A stretch of 64,000 nucleotides of DNA from Streptomyces sp. WMMB 322 (GTDB taxonomy: Bacteria > Actinomycetota > Actinomycetes > Streptomycetales > Streptomycetaceae): contig NZ_FMHI01000010.1 in assembly GCF_900090145.1 (NCBI RefSeq), positions 1 through 64,000 on the forward strand, written 5' to 3'. A program made the position numbers and the translations under genes. Of this stretch, positions 32,382 to 42,140 are shown piece after piece. The notes below the pieces were generated by a model, which did no database searches, was not told where the DNA came from, and worked only from the letters and a program-made list of their open reading frames with translations. The first letter of the stretch is position 1. Every line of letters starts with the position of its first letter.

Positions 32382-33200
32382 ATGGCACGCCGCGCAATGC
32401 TGCACAGGCAGCGTCGCGAGTACGTCACACCCGAGCCGCACCCCTCCGGTGAACGCCCGCCGCAGATCCCGCCGGAGCTCGTCCCCGGCCATGTGGCGTG
32501 CGTCATGGACGGAAACGGCCGGTGGGCCAAGCAGCGGGGGCTGCCGCGCACCGAGGGGCACAAGGTCGGCGAGGGCGTCGTGCTCGACGTCCTCAAGGGC
32601 TGCCTGGAGATGGGCGTGAAGAACCTCTCCCTGTACGCCTTCTCCACGGAGAACTGGAAGCGGTCTCCCGAAGAGGTGCGCTTCCTGATGAACTTCAACC
32701 GGGACGTCATCCGCCGCCGCCGCGACGAGATGGACGACCTGGGCATCCGCATCCGCTGGGTGGGACGGATGCCGAAGCTGTGGAAGTCCGTGGTGAAGGA
32801 GTTGCAGGTCGCGCAGGAGCAGACCGTCGACAACGACGCGATGACGCTGTACTTCTGCGTCAACTACGGGGGCCGCGCGGAGATCGCGGATGCGGCCCAG
32901 GCCCTCGCCGAGGACGTGCGGGCGGGGAAGCTCGACCCGGCGAAGGTGAACGAGAAGACCTTCGCCAGGTACCTCTACTACCCGGACATGCCGGACGTGG
33001 ACCTCTTCCTGCGTCCCTCCGGCGAGCAGCGCACGTCCAACTACCTGATCTGGCAGAGCGCTTACGCCGAGATGGTCTACCAGGACGTGCTGTGGCCGGA
33101 CTTCGACCGCCGCGACCTGTGGCGGGCCTGCCTCGAATACGCCAAGCGCGACCGGCGCTTCGGCGGCGCGCGGGGGAACGGCGGCGGAAAGCAGACCTGA
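32382..33200 (+). CDS. uppS: Isoprenyl (polyprenyl) diphosphate synthase UppS
   Basis: A 272-residue cis-prenyltransferase. The signature VACVMDGNGRWAKQR (about residues 39-53) holds the catalytic Asp and phosphate loop; SLYAFSTENWKR, FCVNYGGRAEI and DLFLRPSGEQRTSNYLIWQSAYAEMVY are conserved blocks. It makes the undecaprenyl-type carrier for cell-wall synthesis. A basic N-terminal extension is normal in actinobacteria. Confidence 0.96.
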   Translation: MARRAMLHRQRREYVTPEPHPSGERPPQIPPELVPGHVACVMDGNGRWAKQRGLPRTEGHKVGEGVVLDVLKGCLEMGVKNLSLYAFSTENWKRSPEEVRFLMNFNRDVIRRRRDEMDDLGIRIRWVGRMPKLWKSVVKELQVAQEQTVDNDAMTLYFCVNYGGRAEIADAAQALAEDVRAGKLDPAKVNEKTFARYLYYPDMPDVDLFLRPSGEQRTSNYLIWQSAYAEMVYQDVLWPDFDRRDLWRACLEYAKRDRRFGGARGNGGGKQT

Positions 33201-33538
33201 CAGGCGGCCTCATCCGCCGTGCCGTGGCCCGGAGTTCCCCGGGCGCGTGCCCGGCCCGGCGCCCGGCGCTCCTTGCGGCGCGCTCCCACAGGGCGCTCGG
33301 GCGGGCACGGAGCGCCGCCCCGATCGCCTCCCCCGGGCGGCGGCCGCTCCTGGGCAACAGTGCCGTGCGCCGTGCGGGAACGGACGATGTTCCGGCCACG
33401 CCCGAACGGTCCGTACCGGCCACCGACATCGGGCCCGACGGAGGGTAGCGGTCCGATAGCGGTCCGCCGGCTCGGTGCCGGGCTGCTGGGGCCGTCGTCA
33501 CCCGGTGGACGGCAGTGGTGGCCGGTCCGCGGGGGCGT
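33201..33538. other. Non-coding region between convergent uppS and zur
   Basis: GC-rich, with no supported gene. No single strong hairpin was found; several short CGGGC/GCCCG pairings at 33235-33310 could terminate uppS. Confidence 0.4.
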
Positions 33539-33627
33539 CGTTCATCCGGCGCGCGGAGGCGCCGTTCATCCGATGCGCGGGGGCGCCGTTCACCCGGCGC
33601 GCGGGGGCGCCGTTCATCTGGCGGCGG
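33539..33627 (-). repeat. 24-bp tandem repeat over the zur stop codon
   Basis: Three full copies (33539-33562, 33563-33586, 33587-33610) and one partial copy (from 33611) of CGTTCATCCGGCGCGCGGGGGCGC. On the minus strand every unit carries TGA in the zur frame: the true stop is at 33614-33616 and three more follow at 24-nt steps. 24 nt is eight codons, so frame is kept. Confidence 0.85.
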
Positions 33628-34027
33628 CGCAGTCCCCGCACGTACCGAAGATCTCGACGGTGTGGCCCACGTCGACGAAGCCGTGCTCCTCGGCGATGGA
33701 GTCGGCCCACTTCTCCACCGCGGGGCCCTCGACCTCGACGGCCTTGCCGCAGTGACGGCACACGAGGTGGTGATGGTGGTCGTCGCTGTGGCAGCGGCGG
33801 TAGACCGACTCGCCCTCGTCGGTGCGCAGGACGTCGACCTCGCCGGCGTCGGCGAGGGACTGGAGCGTGCGGTAGACCGTCGTCAGCCCGACCGAGTCCC
33901 CGCGGTGCTTGAGCATGTCGTGAAGCTCCTGCGCGCTGCGGAACTCCTCGACCTCGGCCAGAGCCGCCGAGACGGCGGCTCGCTGCCGCGTCGACCGGCC
34001 GCGGACTGGGGGACCTGCGGTGGTCAC
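33614..34027 (-). CDS. zur: Zinc uptake regulator Zur (Fur family)
   Basis: A 137-residue Fur-family repressor. It has the winged helix (TRQRAAVSAALAEVEEFRSAQELHDML ... GLTTVYRTLQSLADAGEV as two blocks), the HHHHLVCRHCGK metal region, and a final CGDC pair forming the structural zinc site with CRHC. The zinc-transporter operon immediately upstream identifies it as Zur. It is the last gene of znuA-znuC-znuB-zur, so expression follows zinc limitation. The C-terminal end runs into the 24-bp repeat. Confidence 0.95.
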   Translation of the reverse strand: MTTAGPPVRGRSTRQRAAVSAALAEVEEFRSAQELHDMLKHRGDSVGLTTVYRTLQSLADAGEVDVLRTDEGESVYRRCHSDDHHHHLVCRHCGKAVEVEGPAVEKWADSIAEEHGFVDVGHTVEIFGTCGDCAAAR

Positions 34028-34053
34028 GCTGTCTCCTTCGCTCGTCTCGCTCG

Positions 34054-35151
34054 CTACGGGCCCGGCTCACCGGCCTGGCTCGAAGGACTCGCCCACGGGT
34101 CTCGCTCGTGGGGCCCCTGCCCGGTCATTGTGCCAGGAACCGGCGAGGCGGAGTCCTCACGCCCGGGAACCGGCGGCTGCGCTGTGCCTTCGGCCTTCGT
34201 CCCCTCCGCGGCGGGGACGGGGCTGCCCTGCCGGGCGCTCTCGGGGCGTGCGGAGCCGCCCTCGGTCCCCGCCGCCGCGTCGCCGCGGCCGTCGCCGGAG
34301 GCGGTGCCCTCCCTGCCGTGTCCGTCGCCGGGGAGGGCTCTGCGCTTGGCGAGCGGCGCCGCCAGGGTGGTGACCAGCGCGAAGAGGACGATCGCCAGGA
34401 CGACGATGCTGGCGCCGGGCGGCACGTCCGCGTAGTACGAGGCACTCGTCCCGGACACCGTCACCGCCACCCCCATGACCACGGCCAGGCCGAGTGTGCC
34501 GGCGAAGCCGCGGGTCAGCTGCTGGGCGGTGGCGACCGGAATCACCATCAGCGCGCTCACCAGCAGCAGCCCCACCACCCGCATGGCGACGGTGACCGTC
34601 ACCGCCGCGGTCACGGCCAGCAGCAGGTTCAGCACCCGTACCGGCAGCCCCGTCACGCGTGCGAACTCCTCGTCCTGGCAGACGGCGAAGAGCTGCCGGC
34701 GCAGCCCCAGCGAGCCGGCCAGGACGAAGGCCGACAGCCACACGATGGCCGTCACGTCGGAGTCCGAGACCGTGGTGATCGAACCGAAGAGGTACGTGGT
34801 GAGGTTGGCGTTGGACCCGCCGGGCGCCAGGTTGATGATCAGGACGCCGCCGGCGATGCCGCCGTAGAAGAGCATCGCGAGGGCCAGGTCGCCGCGTGCC
34901 TTGCCGTACCAGCGGATCAGTTCCATCGTCACCGCGCCGAGCGAGGAGACGAGAACCGCCATCCACACGGGGTTGGTGTTCAGCAGGAAGCCGAGGGCGA
35001 CGCCCGTGAGCGCGACGTGTCCGATGCCGTCGCCCATGATCGCCTGGCGCCGCTGCACGAGGTAGATGCCCACGGCCGGGGCGGCGATGCCGACCAGCAG
35101 CGCGGCGAGCAGGGCGCGCTGCATGAAGGGGTAGTGCAGCAACTCGGTCAT
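34054..35151 (-). CDS. znuB: Zinc ABC transporter permease ZnuB
   Basis: A 365-residue permease of the metal ABC-3 family, with about eight hydrophobic helices over residues 10-270. VQRRQAIMGDGIGHVALTGVALG and the late VVGLLLVSALMVIPVATAQQL are family blocks. The last ~95 residues are hydrophilic, rich in Gly/Glu/Ser/Pro and probably disordered, an extra compared with typical ZnuB (about 260-290 residues). Its start overlaps the znuC stop by 4 nt. Confidence 0.93.
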   Translation of the reverse strand: MTELLHYPFMQRALLAALLVGIAAPAVGIYLVQRRQAIMGDGIGHVALTGVALGFLLNTNPVWMAVLVSSLGAVTMELIRWYGKARGDLALAMLFYGGIAGGVLIINLAPGGSNANLTTYLFGSITTVSDSDVTAIVWLSAFVLAGSLGLRRQLFAVCQDEEFARVTGLPVRVLNLLLAVTAAVTVTVAMRVVGLLLVSALMVIPVATAQQLTRGFAGTLGLAVVMGVAVTVSGTSASYYADVPPGASIVVLAIVLFALVTTLAAPLAKRRALPGDGHGREGTASGDGRGDAAAGTEGGSARPESARQGSPVPAAEGTKAEGTAQPPVPGREDSASPVPGTMTGQGPHERDPWASPSSQAGEPGP

Positions 35152-35960
35152 ACGTGGGCCCCTGGTTCGGTTTCGCTCACGGACAGTCCGGTCTCGACGG
35201 CGGTGGCCGCCCAGGCGCCCGCGGTGTCGTGGGGGTGGCAGGCGATGTCGTGGAGGCGGTCCGGGTTCGCGACGAGTTCGACGCGCCCCTCCCGCAGCAG
35301 CACCGCGCGGTCGATCAGCGGCGCGAAGGGCCCCAGTTCGTGCAGGACGAGCAGCACGGACGTGCCGCGGCGGACCTGTTCGCGCAGCGCCGCCGCCAGA
35401 ACGTCCTGGCCGGGCAGGTCCACGCCCGCGAGCGGCTCGTCCATGATCAGCAGGTCGGGTTCGGCGGCGAGGGCCCGCGCGATGAGCACGCGCTGGTGCT
35501 GCCCGCCGGAGAGTGCGTTGACGGAGTCCCTGGCCCGGTCGGTGAGCCCCACGATCTCCAGGGCCCGGCCGACGGCGGCCTTGTCGGTGCGGCTCAGCGG
35601 GCGCAGCTTCGTACGGGCGAGGCGGCCGGAGGAGACGACCTCCCGCACTGTGGCGGGAACGCCCGCGGCGGCCGTGGAGCGCTGCGGCACGTAGCCGATG
35701 CGGCGCCAGTCGCGGAAACGGGCGAAGGGCGTGCCGAACAGCTCCAGTTCGCCGCCGGAGAGCGGCACCTGGCCGATGACGGTGCGGATCGTCGTCGATT
35801 TGCCCGAACCGTTGGAGCCGAGCAGGGCCACGACCTCGCCGCGGCCGACGGTCAGGTCGATGCCGCGCAGCACGGTCCGCGCCCCCAGGGAGGCGGTCGC
35901 GGCCCGGAGGGACATCACTGGCTGGGACTCGGCCGTGGGGCCGGCCAGGGGATCGGCCAT
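35148..35960 (-). CDS. znuC: Zinc ABC transporter ATP-binding protein ZnuC
   Basis: A 270-residue ABC ATPase: Walker A LLGSNGSGKST (about residues 47-57), Q-loop YVPQRS, signature LSGGQHQR, Walker B LLIMDEP and switch His in VLHEL. It powers zinc uptake with ZnuB and ZnuA. 143 bp separate it from znuA, and it overlaps znuB by 4 nt. Confidence 0.95.
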   Translation of the reverse strand: MADPLAGPTAESQPVMSLRAATASLGARTVLRGIDLTVGRGEVVALLGSNGSGKSTTIRTVIGQVPLSGGELELFGTPFARFRDWRRIGYVPQRSTAAAGVPATVREVVSSGRLARTKLRPLSRTDKAAVGRALEIVGLTDRARDSVNALSGGQHQRVLIARALAAEPDLLIMDEPLAGVDLPGQDVLAAALREQVRRGTSVLLVLHELGPFAPLIDRAVLLREGRVELVANPDRLHDIACHPHDTAGAWAATAVETGLSVSETEPGAHV

Positions 35961-36103
35961 GGGGCCCTTCCTCGGTGTCGGCAGGGTGGTCGGTGCTGTG
36001 GCTCGGTGCCGGGGGTACTCGGAGGCGGTTCCGGGGCCGGGCGTCGGGTGCGGGGGAGCGGTACGGATGTGAGGCGGCCCGGCGGGACCCGCGACGGCGT
36101 CCG

Positions 36104-37075
36104 TCAGTCGGCGCCGAGGGCGGTCCGCAGCGAGAAGAGGTTCCGGTGCATGACCGAGAAGTAGTCCTCGTTCTTCTTCACGCTCTCCAGGGGGGAGAGC
36201 ACCGCTGTCTTGAGTCTCAGATCGCGGGCGAGCGTTTTGGCCGTCTTGTCGCTGGCGCTCGACTCGAAGAAGACGGTGTCGACGTCGTCGGCCTTGGCGA
36301 TCTTGTGCAGCTGCTTCATGCGGGCGCCGGAGGGCTCGGACTCGGGGTCGATGCCGGAGACGGCGGCCTGGTGCAGCCCGTACCGATCGGCGAGATAGCC
36401 GAAGGCCGCGTGGGTGGTGATGAAGGTGTCGGTCTTCTTGCCGGCCAGACCCTTCTTGAACTCCTTGTCGAGCGAGTGCAGTCGCTCGACGAGAGTCTCG
36501 GTGTTCTTCGCGTAGTCCTTCTTGTGGTCCGGGTCGGCCTCCGCGAGTTCCTTGCCCACGCCCTCGGCGATCTTCGCGAAGCGGAGGGGATCGAGCCAGA
36601 GGTGCGGGTCCCCGCCGTTCCCGGCGCCCGCGGAGTCGTGGTCGTGGCCGTGGTCGTCGTGCTTGCCGTGGTCCTCGCCGTGCACGTCCGTGCTGTGCTT
36701 CTCCATCGGCGCGTACGTGGAGGCATCGGCCACGTGCTCCGGCTCGGCCTGCTGCACGCCCTCGTCGACGGCGGGCTGGAGCCCCTTGAGGTAGACGACG
36801 AGAGAGGCGTCGCTCAGGCGGCCGGCCTGCTGGGGGCTGAGTTCCAGGTCGTGCGGTTCGGTGCCGGGCTTGGTGAGGGATTCGACCTCGACGTGTTCGC
36901 CGCCTATCTGCTGGGCGACGAACTGGAGGGGGTAGAAGGACGTGACGACGTCCACTTTCCCGTTCTTCTCGCCGTCGGCCGCCGCGTCACCCGTGCAGGA
37001 GGTGAGGGCGAGCCCGCCGACGCTGAAGGCGGTTGCGGCGGCGAGGAATCGTATCAGCCGACAAGAAGCGTTCAT
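36104..37075 (-). CDS. znuA: Zinc-binding lipoprotein ZnuA
   Basis: A 323-residue metal-binding lipoprotein (cluster A-I). The signal peptide ends in the lipobox LTSC; the ligand His is in GTEPHDLELSPQ, and a flexible His/Asp-rich loop (HGEDHGKHDDHGHDHDS) precedes DPHLWLDPLRF, as in zinc rather than manganese receptors. A further ligand is in TTHAAFGYLADRYG. I choose ATG 37075 because the Zur box and -10 element occupy 37084-37089, making the message leaderless; ATG 37084 and TTG 37090 are upstream in frame. Confidence 0.93.
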   Translation of the reverse strand: MNASCRLIRFLAAATAFSVGGLALTSCTGDAAADGEKNGKVDVVTSFYPLQFVAQQIGGEHVEVESLTKPGTEPHDLELSPQQAGRLSDASLVVYLKGLQPAVDEGVQQAEPEHVADASTYAPMEKHSTDVHGEDHGKHDDHGHDHDSAGAGNGGDPHLWLDPLRFAKIAEGVGKELAEADPDHKKDYAKNTETLVERLHSLDKEFKKGLAGKKTDTFITTHAAFGYLADRYGLHQAAVSGIDPESEPSGARMKQLHKIAKADDVDTVFFESSASDKTAKTLARDLRLKTAVLSPLESVKKNEDYFSVMHRNLFSLRTALGAD

Positions 37076-37112
37076 GACACTCATTTTCAACCTACTTGGA
37101 AACGGTTGTCAA
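37075..37112 (-). promoter_or_regulatory. znuA promoter with overlapping Zur box
   Basis: On the minus strand: a perfect TTGACA at 37107-37112, 17 bp, then TGAAAA at 37084-37089. The 15-mer TGAAAATGAGTGTCA (37075-37089) matches 13 of 15 positions of the Streptomyces Zur-box palindrome TGAAAATGATTTTCA as I recall it. Zur would cover the -10 and start point, giving zinc-dependent repression of the whole operon. Confidence 0.8.
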
Positions 37113-37247
37113 ATGGGTCGGTGGGGGGAGGGGTGGCCGGCTCTCGGCGGACCGATTGCCGTGCCGACAGTGCGGACCGATTTGATCCGCCCCCCTCATG
37201 GCTCGGTAACCTGAAGTATTCCGTCCGCCGTTGATGAAGAGAGCACT

Positions 37248-38630
<1,383 letters not shown>

Positions 38631-38648
38631 GCCGTACCGGAGTGCAGG

Positions 38649-38681
38649 GGGCCGGTTCCGCCAGGGGTGCGGAACCGGCCC
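38649..38681 (+). terminator. Terminator after glyS
   Basis: A perfect 13-bp stem (gggccggttccgc at 38649-38661, complement 38669-38681) with a 7-nt loop, between convergent glyS and the Uma2 gene. Confidence 0.88.
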
Positions 38682-38691
38682 TCGCCGTCCG

Positions 38692-39330
38692 TCAGTCGCC
38701 CTCCGGCTGCCCGGCCTCTTCCCCGGCGGGCGGGCCGAAACCGCCGGTGTCCAGCTCGCAGTCGAACGGGGCGGGGATGTGGAGCGACTTCCCGAACGGC
38801 ACCGTCGTGTGCGAGGTGTAGCCCTTCTCCGTGGGCGCCCAGAAGACGGTGGCCGACTCCTCCTCCATGTCCAGCAGCAGATACACGGGCACACCGGCCC
38901 GCCCGTAGACGCGAACCTTGTCGTCCCGGTCGGCGTCGCGCGTCGACGGAGACGTGAGCTCGGCGACGAGAGTCAGCGCCTCACCGTCGATGTATCGCTT
39001 CCTGGTGTGGAAGGCATCTTGTGCCGCCACGTAGAGATCGGGCCCGTAAGCCCGTTCCTCGGAGGGGAATGTGAAGAGGAACGGGGCGATTTCGACGATG
39101 TGCCCCTCGGGAGCGTGTGCCTCCAACTGGGTCCGGGCGGACCGCATGACGGGCATGTAGAACCCTCGCGACCACGGTGACATGACGATGTTTCCCCCGA
39201 TGATCTCTGCCCGGTAGCCGTCGGGCACGTCCATGCTCAGCAGCGTCCGGCACATCGCCTCGAATCCGGGCGGGCCGTCGGGGGTCTCTATGGGCGTCGA
39301 TGGCGTCGGTCGCTCAAGCATGACGGTCAT
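38692..39330 (-). CDS. Uma2-family (DUF820) endonuclease-like protein
   Basis: A 212-residue PD-(D/E)xK-fold protein of the Uma2 family, very common in Streptomyces and cyanobacteria. The putative active site is GPDLYVA (Asp) with LVAELTSPST (Glu) and the later DKVRVYGRAGVPVYLLLD block. The role is unknown; restriction or transposon-related functions have been suggested. ATG at 39330 follows GGAAAGG 6 nt upstream. Confidence 0.9.
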   Translation of the reverse strand: MTVMLERPTPSTPIETPDGPPGFEAMCRTLLSMDVPDGYRAEIIGGNIVMSPWSRGFYMPVMRSARTQLEAHAPEGHIVEIAPFLFTFPSEERAYGPDLYVAAQDAFHTRKRYIDGEALTLVAELTSPSTRDADRDDKVRVYGRAGVPVYLLLDMEEESATVFWAPTEKGYTSHTTVPFGKSLHIPAPFDCELDTGGFGPPAGEEAGQPEGD

Positions 39331-39401
39331 GATGCGCCTTTCCTGCCGGGTGATCCATTCGTCACCCAGAGTATTCGCCGCGTCTGACAGCGCCGGGTCG
39401 C

Positions 39402-40222
39402 TCAGCCCAGAAGCGCGGTCAGGCGTCTCGCTTGCCGCTCGGCCGTGCCGGGAGGGTTCCGGGGGCGCTCCCGCGCCGCGTCGAAGGAGAGCAGGAACAG
39501 CCACACGAGGGCGAGGAGACGTCGGCAGTCCCGCAACCGCGCGGACTCCTGCGCCGTCAGTGCGAACCGGCCGAGGAAGGCGCGGACGTCCAGCGGCTGC
39601 TCCGCCCAGGAACCCACGTGCTCGGTGATCTCCGCGAGTTCGAACACCCGGTCGCTGCGGCCCGAGTCCTCGAAGTCGACGATCCGGACGCGCGTCCCGT
39701 CCCACAGATGGTTGGCGAGGTTGCCGTCCCCCGCTCCGAAAACGCCCGTACGCCGGGCGGGGCGTCCGGGACGCGCGACCGGTCCAGCCACCGCAGCCCG
39801 AGGAGCATCGCGGCGTCCACCTCGTCGCGTGCCGGAACGCGCACCCGCGGTTGCCAGGAGCGCAGGTGGGCCGTCAGATCCCGTGCGAGACCCGGCCTCG
39901 CAGGGACACCGGCGAGGGCGGCGGGCGGCAGGGCGGAGTGGAGCGTCCGTACTGCTTCCGCCAGGGCGTCGAGCACCGCCTCGCCGTGCGGCCGTCCTCG
40001 CAACGGCTCACCCGGGAGACGGGACATCGTGATCACCGGTTCCTGCGTGCCGAGTTCGGCCGCGAGCGGCGTGGGCGCGAGCCCGGGTGCGTGGCCGGCC
40101 AGCAACCGCAGCGCGCGCCACTCCCGTCGGCCTCCCTCGCCGTTGCCGGGACGGAAGCGCTTCGTGACCCGGCGGGGGCCGAGCTCGATGGTGTGGGTGC
40201 CGTGCGGGCCGCCGGTGCTCAA
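39402..40222 (-). pseudogene. Aminoglycoside phosphotransferase-family gene, frameshifted
   Basis: Two frames together make one APH/choline kinase-like protein. The first (from 40222) gives MSTGGPHGTHTIELGPRRVTKRF ... LGLRWLDRSRVPDAPPGVRA; the second carries GAGDGNLANHLWDG and VRIVDFEDSGRSDR, the catalytic loop and metal-binding Asp, then the helical C-terminus to 39402. The switch occurs at a run of four A/T (39739-39742). Either the gene is inactive or this is a base-call error; both halves otherwise look well conserved. Its substrate is unknown. Confidence 0.8.
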
Positions 40223-40232
40223 CGGGGGCGGC

Positions 40233-40823
40233 TCAGGCGCGCAGGCCGCGCAGGATCAGGGCGCGCACGGTCGCGAACGCCTCGTCGATGCCCGGGCGCG
40301 ACCACTCCGGGGCGTACGCGGGGTCGTGGAAGCGTCCCGTCGCGTGGAAGACCGCACGAGCGGTCGCGGCGGCGGACCCTGCCGCCTCCGCGGCGAAGAC
40401 GCCCTGCGCGCGGCCGTCCTCGATGATGCGGGTGAGCTGGCCGACCAGGTCGTCGATGTGCCGGTCCACGACCGTGCTCATTTCACCGGTGAGCACCGAG
40501 TAAGTGGCGAAGAGCTCGGGGTCGTCGCCCGCCTTGTGGCGCTTCGCCTCGAAGAGGCCGGTCAGCCAGCGGTCCAGGCGCTCTTCCGCCGGGCCGGTCC
40601 CGGTGACGAGGGGGGCCAGCCGCTCACTGGTGCGGTCCAGCCAGCGCTGTGTCACGGCCTCCCGCAGTGCGGCCTTGGTGCGGAAGTGCCGGTAGACGCT
40701 CCCGTGGCTGACTCCGAGGGCGCGAGCCACGTCGACGACCGTGGCCTTGGTGGGGCCGTAGCGGCGCAGCACCTCCTCGGTGGCCTCGAGAACGCGCTCC
40801 GGCGTCAGCGCTTCCGAGACCAT
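40233..40823 (-). CDS. TetR-family regulator
   Basis: A 196-residue TetR protein. The N-terminal helix-turn-helix is VLEATEEVLRRYG ... VVDVARALGVSHGSVYRHFRTKAALRE; the C-terminal ligand domain is helical. It lies 22 bp downstream of the aldo/keto reductase gene on the same strand, so the pair is cotranscribed from the promoter at 41896-41924, whose palindrome it probably binds. This suggests an autoregulated, ligand-induced unit. Confidence 0.92.
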   Translation of the reverse strand: MVSEALTPERVLEATEEVLRRYGPTKATVVDVARALGVSHGSVYRHFRTKAALREAVTQRWLDRTSERLAPLVTGTGPAEERLDRWLTGLFEAKRHKAGDDPELFATYSVLTGEMSTVVDRHIDDLVGQLTRIIEDGRAQGVFAAEAAGSAAATARAVFHATGRFHDPAYAPEWSRPGIDEAFATVRALILRGLRA

Positions 40824-40845
40824 GCTGCCCCCTGCTTCTCGCTGG

Positions 40846-41856
40846 CTATCGCTGTTTCTCGCTGTCGAGGTGCGCCATCTGGTTCGCCGAGTACCGCTCG
40901 CCGGCCGCGGCACCGGCGGGCACCGCCCGCTCGATGGCGTCGAGATCGTCCCGGTCGAGAGTAACCTCGACCGCCGCCAGCGACTCCGCCAGGCGCTCAC
41001 GGGTGCGGGCGCCGATCAGCGGGACGATGTCGTCACCGCGTGAGAGCACCCAGGCGATCGCGGTCTGGGCGACGGTGATCCCCTTGCCGTCGGCGATACG
41101 GCGCAGAGCTTCGACGAGGGCGAGGTTGTGGTCGAGGTTCTCGCCTGAGAAGCGGGGGCTCATGCCGCGGAAGTCTCCCGGGGCGAGTTCCCGTTCGCGT
41201 GACCAGTTGCCGCTGATGAGGCCTCTGGAGAGGACGCCGTAGGCGGTGACGCCGATGCCGAGCTCGCGGCAGACGGGAAGGATCTCCTCCTCGATGCCGC
41301 GCGAGATCAGCGAGTACTCGATCTGGAGGTCGCTGACGGGGGCGACCGAGGCGGCCCTGCGGACGGTGTCGGCGCCGACCTCGGAGAGTCCGATGTGCCG
41401 CACATGGCCCGCCTCCACCAGCTCCGCGACGGCGCCGACGGTCTCCTCGACCGGGACGGCGGGGTCGAGGCGTGCCATGCGGTAGATGCCGATGTGGTCC
41501 GTGCCGAGGCGCTGGAGCGAGTAGGCGGCGAAGTTCTTGACCGCTTCCGGTCGCCCGTCGTAGCCGGTGAACCCGCCCTCCACCGTGCGCAGGGCCCCGA
41601 ACTTCACGCTGGTCAGGGCCTGTTCGCGGTGGGCGCTCGGTGCGGTGCGGAGGGCTTCGTCGATGAGCAGTTCATTGTGGCCCATTCCGTAGAAGTCGCC
41701 GGTGTCCAGCAGGGTCACGCCCGCTTCGAGCGCGGCGTGGATGGTCGCGACGGACTCGGCCCTGTCGGTGTGGCCGTAGAGGGCGGACATGCCCATGCAG
41801 CCGAGGCCGAGGGCGGAGGTGCGGGGGCCGTTGGTGCCGAGGGTGCGGGTCTGCAT
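40846..41856 (-). CDS. Aldo/keto reductase
   Basis: A 336-residue AKR. N-terminal MQTRTLGTNGPRTSALGLGCMGMS, active-site region LLDTGDFYGMGHNELLI (Asp, Tyr), catalytic Lys in ALTSVKFGAL, and NADP contact near PLIGARTRERLAES. The usual active-site His region reads YRMARLDPAVPVEE (RMA in place of the family's QHR/RVD type), a small deviation. It reduces carbonyls with NADPH; the substrate is unknown. AAGGAG ribosome site. The next gene is a TetR regulator. Confidence 0.93.
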   Translation of the reverse strand: MQTRTLGTNGPRTSALGLGCMGMSALYGHTDRAESVATIHAALEAGVTLLDTGDFYGMGHNELLIDEALRTAPSAHREQALTSVKFGALRTVEGGFTGYDGRPEAVKNFAAYSLQRLGTDHIGIYRMARLDPAVPVEETVGAVAELVEAGHVRHIGLSEVGADTVRRAASVAPVSDLQIEYSLISRGIEEEILPVCRELGIGVTAYGVLSRGLISGNWSRERELAPGDFRGMSPRFSGENLDHNLALVEALRRIADGKGITVAQTAIAWVLSRGDDIVPLIGARTRERLAESLAAVEVTLDRDDLDAIERAVPAGAAAGERYSANQMAHLDSEKQR

Positions 41857-41895
41857 GCTGCGCTCCTTGGGGTGCTGCCGGATCTGCCGGTACCG

Positions 41896-41934
41896 AGAAT
41901 GACAAATGGGCTGACAGATTTCAATATCTGTTAG
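41896..41934 (-). promoter_or_regulatory. Promoter and TetR-type operator of the reductase operon
   Basis: Minus strand: TTGAAA (41919-41924), 17 bp, CATTCT (41896-41901). An imperfect palindrome, ctgacagat tttcaat atctgttag style, spans 41911-41934 with 9-bp arms and one mismatch, covering the -35. The patch is notably AT-rich for this genome. The downstream TetR is the likely ligand. Confidence 0.65.
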
Positions 41935-41979
41935 TCCATCTCTTCTCATGGCGCCCGGAGGTCCTCGGCCGTCCCCGGG

Positions 41980-42030
41980 CTCCCGCATCTGCGCACCGCC
42001 CCTCGTACGGGCGGTGCGCAGATGCGGGAG
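41980..42030. repeat. Perfect 22-bp inverted repeat upstream of dusB
   Basis: Arms at 41980-42001 and 42009-42030 are perfectly complementary (22 bp) with a 7-nt loop. It lies between two divergent genes, about 110 bp before dusB, so it is not an ordinary 3' terminator. It might be a transcriptional barrier, a leader attenuator or a relic of a small mobile element. Confidence 0.9.
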
Positions 42031-42140
42031 AATGGGAGACCGCGCGAACGCGCGACACCTCGCCGCCGCCCACGCGAGCGGTACCCGGCCCCGGCCGGTC
42101 CGGCCCCGCAACCCCGTACGTCTCGGAGGACGCCGACGTC

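Noticed and set aside
33539..33627. Regular 24-bp repeats that could suggest a CRISPR array
   Set aside because: The copies are directly adjacent with no unique spacers and overlap the zur stop codon; they are ordinary tandem repeats.
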